A stretch of 35,394 bases of DNA from Desulfobacteraceae bacterium. Lineage in GTDB: Bacteria; Desulfobacterota; Desulfobacteria; Desulfobacterales; Desulfobacteraceae. This document shows, piece after piece, positions 30,032 through 35,394 of this stretch. Numbering within the stretch: position 1 is the first letter of the stretch; each line of letters starts with the position of its first letter. The notes under the pieces were generated by a model, which searched no databases, had not been told where the DNA came from, and saw only the letters and a list, made by a program, of their open reading frames with translations. Position numbers and translations under genes: made by a program. The stretch is from positions 1-35,394 of the forward strand of contig JAAELK010000043.1 in assembly GCA_024226935.1 (NCBI GenBank), in the 5' to 3' direction.

Positions 30032-31282
30032 ATGAAAGAAGTAGTCATTGTTTCCGCCTGTAGAACCGCCATCGGAGCTTACGGCGGGACCTTAAAGGAT
30101 TTGAACGGCGCTTTCATTGCAAGTGTTACCATGAAAGAAGCCGTAAAAAGAGCCAAGATCGATCCCGGTATTATTGACGATGTCCGTTATGGCACCTGCC
30201 TTGAGCACCATGATACCTTGAATACCACCAGGGTGGCAGCTCTCATGGCAGGCATTCCGGATACAGTGCCCGCCGCCACTGTGAACCGGGTCTGTATTTC
30301 CGGTATGGAAGCTGTTCTTTCCGGCATGGCCATGATCCAGGCCGGTATGGCCGATGTCATCTTGGCCGGTGGTGTTGAGCATATGTCAGGTGTTCCCTAC
30401 ACCGTGCCCAAGGCAAGATGGGGATGCCGTCTCCAGGATACTCAATTTGTGGATGCCATGATCCATGCTCTCCATTGCGGTTCCCACATTATGCCCCTTG
30501 ATGCTTCCACTCCCCTAAATACCGAGGAAGCCCCGGCAAGCTATTTTATGGGCAAGCCCTATATCATGGGACACACCGCAGAATTTGTGGCCCACTACCT
30601 TGATATCAGCCGAGAAGAGATGGATGAGGTGGCCCTGCGAAGCCATAACAATGCCGAACGGGCCAATAATGATGGTTCTTTTGCAGCAGAAATTGTTCCC
30701 ATAAGCGTGCCCCGTCGGAAAAAAGACCCTCTGATCTTTGATAAAGATGAACACTTCAGGCCGGGGATGACCATGGAAAAACTGGCTAATCTGCCGGCGG
30801 CCTTCCTGCCGAAAAACGGTAAGGTCACAGCCGGCAACGCTTCTGGCATAAATGACGGGTCCACGGGCATGGTTATCATGTCGGCCCAAAAAGCCCAGGA
30901 TCTGGGATTAAAACCCCTGGCCAGAATCAAAGCTTCGGGCATGGGAGCCTGTCATCCCACCATCATGGGTATTTCTCCCGTCCCAGCCGTTAAAAATCTC
31001 ATGGAAAAATCAGGGCTTGGTATAAAAGATTTTGATCTGGTTGAAGTAAATGAAGCCTTTGCCGCCCAATATATCGGGTGCGAAAGGCAGTTGGGTCTTA
31101 ATCGGGAAATCACCAATATTAACGGGTCCGGCATAGGTCTTGGCCATCCAGTTGGGTCCACCGGAGCCAGGATTATCACCACCCTTATCCATGCCATGGG
31201 AAAGCGCGGTGATAGCCTCGGCCTTGCCACTTTATGCGGCGGCGGCGGTGTTGCCATGGCATGTGCCATCGAGATGCTCTAA
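30032..31282 (+). CDS. Acetyl-CoA acetyltransferase / 3-ketoacyl-CoA thiolase
   Basis: Thiolase cleaves 3-ketoacyl-CoA with CoA, or joins two acetyl-CoA. The 416-residue protein carries the catalytic residues: Cys88 (NRVCISGMEAV), the NEAFAAQ block, His372 (GIGLGHPVGSTGAR) and Cys402 (LATLCGGGGVAMA). The residue after the nucleophilic cysteine is Ile where Gly is usual (VCGSG), and the segment ASTPLNTEEAPASYFMGKPY is slightly unusual, so substrate preference may differ from classical thiolases. AAGGA precedes ATG by about 7 nt. It is third and last in the operon. Confidence 0.93.
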   Translation: MKEVVIVSACRTAIGAYGGTLKDLNGAFIASVTMKEAVKRAKIDPGIIDDVRYGTCLEHHDTLNTTRVAALMAGIPDTVPAATVNRVCISGMEAVLSGMAMIQAGMADVILAGGVEHMSGVPYTVPKARWGCRLQDTQFVDAMIHALHCGSHIMPLDASTPLNTEEAPASYFMGKPYIMGHTAEFVAHYLDISREEMDEVALRSHNNAERANNDGSFAAEIVPISVPRRKKDPLIFDKDEHFRPGMTMEKLANLPAAFLPKNGKVTAGNASGINDGSTGMVIMSAQKAQDLGLKPLARIKASGMGACHPTIMGISPVPAVKNLMEKSGLGIKDFDLVEVNEAFAAQYIGCERQLGLNREITNINGSGIGLGHPVGSTGARIITTLIHAMGKRGDSLGLATLCGGGGVAMACAIEML

Positions 31283-31321
31283 TCCCTATCCTCTTATATT
31301 GAGGCCAGGGATTTCAACCCA

Positions 31322-31365
31322 GGGCCGGGAAGAATAAACCCATTCTTTTTCCCGGTCCTTTGTTT
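31322..31365 (+). terminator. Terminator of the hbd-acd-thl operon
   Basis: GGGCCGGGAA (31322-31331) pairs with TTCCCGGTCC (31349-31358), including one G-U, and TTTGTTT follows. It lies about 40 nt after the thiolase stop. Confidence 0.6.
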
Positions 31366-31528
31366 GAATCTTTATACCCTTGGCATTCCCCAGGACAAGA
31401 TTGCAAAGATATTGGGACAAGCCAGGGAGGTGATCCGTGACCATTTAGGGAAAATGGCAGTGTTGCCAAATTCCCTAAATGCTGATTTATCCCAAGATTT
31501 TACAATTGGACATTTTAATATTCTATTT
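31365..31528 (+). pseudogene. Decayed helix-turn-helix fragment
   Basis: An open plus frame reads LYTLGIPQDKIAKILGQA, then REVIRDHLGKM and LPNSLNADLSQDFTIG, without a proper start or end. The pattern (x-G-I-x-x-x-x-I-A-x-x-L) is that of a helix-turn-helix. It recalls the N-terminal HTH segment of ParB/methyltransferase-type proteins in related bacteria, but this is from memory and unverified. It lies between the convergent thiolase and NDH-2 genes. Confidence 0.35.
31442..31481. repeat. Very stable hairpin inside the HTH remnant
   Basis: CATTTAGGGAA (31442-31452) pairs with TTCCCTAAATG (31471-31481). After an AA/AA internal loop, TGGCA (31455-31459) pairs with TGCCA (31464-31468) around a 4-nt loop. 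That is 16 bp in 40 nt. No T tract follows on either strand, but it could still mark 3' ends between the convergent genes. Confidence 0.6.
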
Positions 31529-32884
31529 TTATTCATGCAATTTTTTTGAGGACTTTTCTGTGGAAGATGGAACTTTACAGTGACAGCCTGGCATTCGTGA
31601 AGTTTGCTCATCAGGCAGACCTGGCTTCCAAAATCGCCACGGATGTGTGATAAGCCGGGCATGGCGCTGCAAAGAAAAATAAGACCATGTCCACTGGATT
31701 AGAACCAAGAGACGGTTTCTAAATCCAATCAGGAAAAAAATATGAATAGTCAGCCATGTAATCCAGGCTAACATTCCTGAAAAGTTAAAAGGGCCTACAT
31801 TGGCAACTGCAGCAGCTCTTCCAATGGTAGCCATTCTGCCTTTATCCTTATACTTAAAAGGAAGCGTGTTTTTACCAACAATTTTCAAAAGAATATTTTT
31901 TGCTGCCAGACGACCTTCCTGAATGGCAGCCGGAGCCATCCCAGGTACTGGAGAATGATCTGCCTGTTCAATATATGCCAGGTCTCCCACAGCAAAAATA
32001 TTGTCATGGCCTGGAACGGATAAATCCGGGTTTACTTTGATTCTCCCGGCTCGATCCAGATCAGCCCCAAACTCCCCTGTCAGAGGTGAAGCTGACAAAC
32101 CAGCCGCCCAGATCACAGTACGGGTTTTAATCTGTCTGTCATCAATCAGTATATAATCTTCTTGAATATCGGTAACCGATGATGACAAGAGAACCTCAAC
32201 CCCTATATTTTCCAACGCTTCTTTTGCTTTTTGCGATAACTTTTCCGGCATTGCTGGTAAAAGTCTTGGACCGGCTTCAATCAGGATCACTCTATTTTGA
32301 CGAATATCGAATTTTCGAAAATCTTCTTTCATACTTAAGCGGGTCAACTCTGCAATAGCCCCTGCCATTTCAACGCCGGTAGGTCCGCCGCCAATAACTG
32401 CAAAGGTGGTTATGCCTTCCTTTATAGGATCTTTTACGCATTTTTCTGCGGTTTCAAATGCCAGCAGAATTCGTCTTCGGATTTCAATGGTCTCTGAAAG
32501 TATTTTTAAGCCCGGTGCAAACTGAGCCCATTGGTTTTGACCAAAATACGAATGGGTCATGCCGGTGGCAAGTATCAAATAATCATAGCTCAACTCCTGA
32601 TCATGCAACCGGACAAATTGGCATTTTGGATCAATTCCAAGAACTTCACCCAACATGACAGATACGTTTTTTTGGTTTCTTAAAATCCATCGAATGGGAG
32701 AAGCTATGTCAGCGGGGGACAACCCAGCAGTGGCAACTTGATAAAGTAACGGCTGAAAAAGGTGATGGTTGTTTTTATCAATGATGGTAATTCTGGCATC
32801 AGTATTTTTAAAAGAACGTGCCGCCTCAAGGCCTGCAAAACCTGCTCCGATTATCACGATATGGGATTGTCTTGTTTGAGTCAT
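31529..32884 (-). CDS. ndh: Type II NADH dehydrogenase (NDH-2)
   Basis: NDH-2 oxidises NADH and reduces quinone without pumping protons. The 451-residue product has two Rossmann motifs, IVIIGAGFAGLEAARS (FAD) and FAVIGGGPTGVEMAGAIAE (NADH), plus LFQPLLYQVATAGLS, ATGMTHSYFG and IFAVGDLAYIEQ. PAAIQEGRLAAKNI near the quinone site and two hydrophobic C-terminal stretches (MLAWITWLTIHIFFLIGF) suit membrane binding. The C-terminus ends in a short basic, cysteine-bearing tail. The start ATG overlaps the stop of the zinc-ribbon gene by four bases (ATGA). In an anaerobe NDH-2 may serve redox balance or oxygen stress. Confidence 0.93.
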   Translation of the reverse strand: MTQTRQSHIVIIGAGFAGLEAARSFKNTDARITIIDKNNHHLFQPLLYQVATAGLSPADIASPIRWILRNQKNVSVMLGEVLGIDPKCQFVRLHDQELSYDYLILATGMTHSYFGQNQWAQFAPGLKILSETIEIRRRILLAFETAEKCVKDPIKEGITTFAVIGGGPTGVEMAGAIAELTRLSMKEDFRKFDIRQNRVILIEAGPRLLPAMPEKLSQKAKEALENIGVEVLLSSSVTDIQEDYILIDDRQIKTRTVIWAAGLSASPLTGEFGADLDRAGRIKVNPDLSVPGHDNIFAVGDLAYIEQADHSPVPGMAPAAIQEGRLAAKNILLKIVGKNTLPFKYKDKGRMATIGRAAAVANVGPFNFSGMLAWITWLTIHIFFLIGFRNRLLVLIQWTWSYFSLQRHARLITHPWRFWKPGLPDEQTSRMPGCHCKVPSSTEKSSKKLHE

Positions 32885-33057
32885 TTTCTATTTCCTTTAG
32901 AATCTTTTTGACGATGGCCTTCGTCTACTGTTATCATTCGATTACAATGATGACAGACCATGTTTAATTTCTGGACGTTTCCATTAAAAAGAAACCTGTT
33001 GCAGTGAGGACAATTAAAAGACTTTAAAGTAAAATTGGTTTGAATCCTCGTTGGCAT
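32881..33057 (-). CDS. Zinc-ribbon protein, Com-like, 58 aa
   Basis: This small gene is easily missed. ATG 33057 has AGAGGT about 10 nt upstream. The product has two CxxC knuckles 15 residues apart, FNCPHCNRFLF and NMVCHHCNRMI, with a basic tail (GHRQKDSKGNRK). The spacing and short length resemble phage Mu Com-like translational regulators and other single zinc-ribbon proteins; binding of nucleic acid is plausible but not shown. The stop TGA overlaps the NDH-2 ATG, so both are translated together. It may regulate NDH-2, or be a small redox- or metal-sensing partner. Confidence 0.7.
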   Translation of the reverse strand: MPTRIQTNFTLKSFNCPHCNRFLFNGNVQKLNMVCHHCNRMITVDEGHRQKDSKGNRK

Positions 33058-33081
33058 TGCTTAATACCTCTTTGGTTTAAA

Positions 33082-33116
33082 AGCTGCCCCTGCAACACTA
33101 CGCCCCAGAGGCAGCT
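33082..33116 (-). promoter_or_regulatory. Leader hairpin (possible attenuator) of the zinc-ribbon/NDH-2 operon
   Basis: On the minus strand AGCTGCCTCT pairs with AGGGGCAGCT over 10 bp with one G-U, around a 15-nt loop, and TTTT follows. It ends about 25 nt before the zinc-ribbon start and just ahead of its ribosome site. This is a terminator-like hairpin inside a leader. Confidence 0.5.
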
Positions 33117-33547
33117 AAACTGATTTGACAAACAATAATATAATACCATGCTCGTGTTTGTTTGCCTATCCCCCCTGGTCCTATTGACTCCACAACCCCC
33201 AGGAGTACGCCTGCGCTAAAAAAAAAATATATTTTTTGTTCCTGGAAGATCTGACAACCCCGAAAAAGACAGAAAACCTTAGAAAATAGAAGATCTATCT
33301 TTTTTACAAATCAAGCCGTTTTTCGCAATATTTTTGAAACGATATTTGCTTGTGAAAGGGGATCATGGACCCAGACTGTGGTTTTTAAAAACCGTTGGGT
33401 CTGATAATTTACCATTATGTAAACTTTTTGAAGGAATGATCATCCATGATGGATTTCATCCCAATGTTTAATTTTACCCGATTTTCTAATAACGCATAAA
33501 CTGAACCCAAGATTAATTATTCCGAGTCACTACACCTACTCACCCAA
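33117..33547. other. Intergenic DNA with a nested palindrome, no gene seen
   Basis: No credible ORF was found. GGTTTTTAAAAACC (33380-33393) is a perfect palindrome and is enclosed by GACCCA (33368-33373) and TGGGTC (33396-33401). An A10 run lies near 33220. Base composition becomes AT-richer toward the next gene. Confidence 0.5.
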
Positions 33548-34558
33548 TTAAGCCAGAAAAATTTCGTACTTGCCGTCAAGTCGAATTTTTTGATTCCAAT
33601 CTATAAAATCCATTATTGAAACAAAATCTCCATAAAAGAGATTTTGTTTCAAATAACCAGAGGCTTCCGTAATTACCTTGCAAGTCACATTCGTTGGAAG
33701 AGTTACTTGCTGCCAAGAATTAATATCTAAAAGTTGTTCGCCTGCTGACAATGTTATTATTTGATTTCCACGAAAAACCGTTGGTGCTGACGGGTTATTT
33801 GATATATTGCCCTCATTACAATACATTTCGAATGATGTTAGCCCCAATCGTTGATTTAAATTTTGCATAGACCGTGTTGGAGCAACAGTATTTAAAAATG
33901 CAACCAAATGCCCTTCTTCATCTCTTTCAATAGCTCCGCCTGATATGCTGATTATCATTTCCTTTAAAGCAGGTATATGTACAGAACTTCCGTGATAACT
34001 TATAACTCCATTTGTAACCCTAACAACTGATCTGAGCCCTTCTCCAATTGGGACCCCAAGATCAGGTTTAATGTCAGGATTGTTATGTAGTATTGACTCT
34101 GGGGACAGCAAGTTTGAAATCATGTGATATTTTTCCTCAAATGCTTCATAAAACAAATCAAGAATTGGCTCTGCATCCGGTCCTCTATTTGTTTGAAATA
34201 CAACCAATCTCTTGCCGTTACTTAGAGAAAAATATACAGCCCTCACTTCAGGATGGTTTGCATATGTATAAGCTTGTTCAATCGTTTCAAGATTAATTTC
34301 TATATCGGGGGCTTTGGCTTCAATAACCCATCTTACAGCTGACCCAGCGTCTAAAATATAATCTGCACTACCTCTTAAAATTGGATCTTTTTTAGAGTTT
34401 TTTCGCCCTATAAAAATGCGAGGATATCTAAGAGATTGTTCTCTTACTACATTATGTTCAGTATCAGAACGATATCCTAGTCTTCTTATTAAAGGTGCAA
34501 GGATCTCTTCCCGAATATCTGTTTCATTTAAATTTTGAAAATTTATAGGTTCAAACAA
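33548..34558 (-). CDS. HsdR-N-like PD-(D/E)XK nuclease-domain protein
   Basis: The 336-residue protein starts at a TTG supported by AGGAG with 7-nt spacing; no in-frame ATG is near. Its N-terminal half is like the type I restriction HsdR N-terminal nuclease: NETDIREEILAPLIRRLGY, then SADYILD (catalytic Asp), and VIEAKAPD, giving the D...E-x-K core, with EQAYTYANHPEVRAVYFSLSNG following. The C-terminal half is not recognised and no helicase domain is present. Such stand-alone proteins occur near defence genes. It lies 78 nt after the TOPRIM gene on the same strand and has an AT-rich codon use unlike the NDH-2 side, so it was probably acquired with it. Confidence 0.7.
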   Translation of the reverse strand: MFEPINFQNLNETDIREEILAPLIRRLGYRSDTEHNVVREQSLRYPRIFIGRKNSKKDPILRGSADYILDAGSAVRWVIEAKAPDIEINLETIEQAYTYANHPEVRAVYFSLSNGKRLVVFQTNRGPDAEPILDLFYEAFEEKYHMISNLLSPESILHNNPDIKPDLGVPIGEGLRSVVRVTNGVISYHGSSVHIPALKEMIISISGGAIERDEEGHLVAFLNTVAPTRSMQNLNQRLGLTSFEMYCNEGNISNNPSAPTVFRGNQIITLSAGEQLLDINSWQQVTLPTNVTCKVITEASGYLKQNLFYGDFVSIMDFIDWNQKIRLDGKYEIFLA

Positions 34559-34598
34559 ATTCCATCTCCTTTTTTCTTTTTGGTGAACGTCGAATTAA

Positions 34599-34626
34599 CA
34601 GATTGCAGAGCTTTTCCCGCAATCTG
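34599..34626. repeat. Dyad between the TOPRIM and nuclease genes
   Basis: CAGATTGC (34599-34606) and GCAATCTG (34619-34626) form an 8-bp stem with a 12-nt loop, just after the TOPRIM gene stop. It could weaken read-through or stabilise the upstream mRNA; only a short T-poor tail follows. Confidence 0.45.
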
Positions 34627-34636
34627 CGTTTAGGGG

Positions 34637-35248
34637 TTAATTGTCCAAAACCGCAAGATGGTCTAAATGGGGACTGCATAGTGTAATAAATATTGATTTC
34701 CAATCACTTGGCAGATCTTCGAAGTCATCCGCCCAATTGTTCTGGATATGTTGGTGTGCTTTAAATGGTTTTTCACTACTGGGGGCGTCATACCCTAGCA
34801 GGTCCTCAATACATTCTTCAATCATTATCCTTCGGTGCTTACCAGTTTGCTTTAATATTGGAGCATTCATGTCTTCTGCCCGTTTTGTTCCGGCATCACG
34901 GTCGTGCATAAATATATAATTCACATCCAATGCATTTAAATACTTTGCTATAGATATTAATACTGCTTTGCCTCTAGCTCTCAAGAACTCACAATTACCA
35001 ATAACCTTTGATTTATCTTCATTAGATAATCTTTTAATCGTTTCCCTCACTACAACTTCTTCAGTGTCCCCCTCAACAAAAATACACTTTTTTGAGAAGA
35101 ACATTCTTGAAATGTAGTCATCGACTTTTAACAACATTTTTAAATTTTGTTTTTCGTCATCAAGTAAAGTCAAAAATGCTTTTTCAAGGTTGAATGAATT
35201 AGTGCACGTGAAATCATCCGCATCATAAGTGAATTTTGTGAGGCTCAT
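34637..35248 (-). CDS. OLD-family TOPRIM domain protein lacking the ATPase
   Basis: The 203-residue protein has a TOPRIM core as in OLD nucleases: CIFVEGDTEEVVVRETI (Glu motif) and NYIFMHDRDAGTKRAED (the D-x-D motif, with HDRD). MFFSKKCIFVEGDTEE is the usual entry from the ATPase part in OLD proteins, but no ABC-type ATPase precedes it. Only about 20 open codons lie before the ATG, ending at an in-frame stop. AGGGGGAAA precedes the ATG, so a shortened but expressed gene is plausible. OLD-like proteins cut nucleic acid in phage defence (Gabija GajA, P2 OLD). It may be a stand-alone nuclease or a truncated remnant. Confidence 0.72.
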   Translation of the reverse strand: MSLTKFTYDADDFTCTNSFNLEKAFLTLLDDEKQNLKMLLKVDDYISRMFFSKKCIFVEGDTEEVVVRETIKRLSNEDKSKVIGNCEFLRARGKAVLISIAKYLNALDVNYIFMHDRDAGTKRAEDMNAPILKQTGKHRRIMIEECIEDLLGYDAPSSEKPFKAHQHIQNNWADDFEDLPSDWKSIFITLCSPHLDHLAVLDN

Positions 35249-35394
35249 GCTTTCCCCCTGTGTCAGGATAGATGTCGGTGTGCCATGAAGGCTAAGCAGA
35301 AATAATCAACTTAGCTATGCTGTATCAGTGATGAGAGTAGGTCTCTCGGTGTCGTCTATCAGGAGAAGATACCAAACCACCTTGAGCTGCAACC
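35249..35394. other. Window edge, unassigned sequence before the TOPRIM gene
   Basis: No OLD ATPase segment is readable in any frame. GCTAAG/CTTAGC arms (35290-35315 region) form a small dyad. The abrupt change of composition at about 35255 may mark the junction with another element; it cannot be identified. Confidence 0.25.

Noticed and set aside
33125..33144. TTGACA and TATAAT as a plus-strand promoter
   Set aside because: The spacer is only 8 nt and no gene lies downstream on the plus strand.
1..35394. tRNA, rRNA or CRISPR array
   Set aside because: No cloverleaf-like segment, no rRNA-like stretch and no regularly spaced short repeats were seen.

Overview
The window looks like a chromosomal segment of a strictly or mainly anaerobic member of the Desulfobacterota, most likely Desulfobacteraceae-like. 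This rests on a Tat-exported [NiFe] hydrogenase small subunit, a beta-oxidation operon under an apparent sigma-54 switch, many lipoproteins and the general protein sequence style. No rRNA, tRNA or CRISPR array was seen. The genus cannot be named from sequence alone.

Region 1 (1-2560): a hydrogenase small subunit whose large subunit is not in view, then about 1.5 kb of gene-poor, scarred DNA. It holds a long imperfect palindrome enclosing two hairpins (1273-1404), broken small ORFs (one with an apparent A8 frameshift), an IS5-type transposase remnant and a strong hairpin. It lies directly 3' of a polymorphic-toxin-like RHS gene and reads like a decayed tip/immunity area. Region 2 (2563-11240, minus): a three-gene exported locus. 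The order is an S74 autoprocessing-chaperone protein with tandem repeats, an Ig-like/TSP3-like protein that ends in one YD motif, and a 1936-residue SpvB / seven-repeat FG-GAP / RHS protein with a Sec signal and an unassigned C-terminal tip. Region 3 (11448-17802, minus): the compact operon hsp20-lon-rlpA-gmhB-recD2, with two 4-base ATGA overlaps. Region 4 (17984-21204, plus): lnt-prfB-HD protein; prfB carries the classic +1 programmed frameshift. Region 5 (21214-25214, minus): four lipoproteins (LpoB, a COG3014-like TPR lipoprotein and two LPP20-type proteins) plus a small orphan, probably an envelope/peptidoglycan module.

Region 6 (25322-31365): a sigma-54 activator divergent from hbd-acd-thl (3-hydroxyacyl-CoA dehydrogenase, long-form acyl-CoA dehydrogenase, thiolase). 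A good -24/-12 promoter lies just before hbd, and both intercistronic spacers carry long perfect or near-perfect dyads, one with pseudoknot topology. Region 7 (31364-33116): a decayed HTH fragment, then NDH-2 coupled by a 4-base overlap to a 58-residue zinc-ribbon protein that has a hairpin in its leader. Region 8 (33548-35248): an AT-richer pair, an HsdR-N-like PD-(D/E)XK protein and an OLD-type TOPRIM protein lacking its ATPase, probably defence-related and acquired.

All function calls come from reading motifs by eye. No database search or folding program was run.
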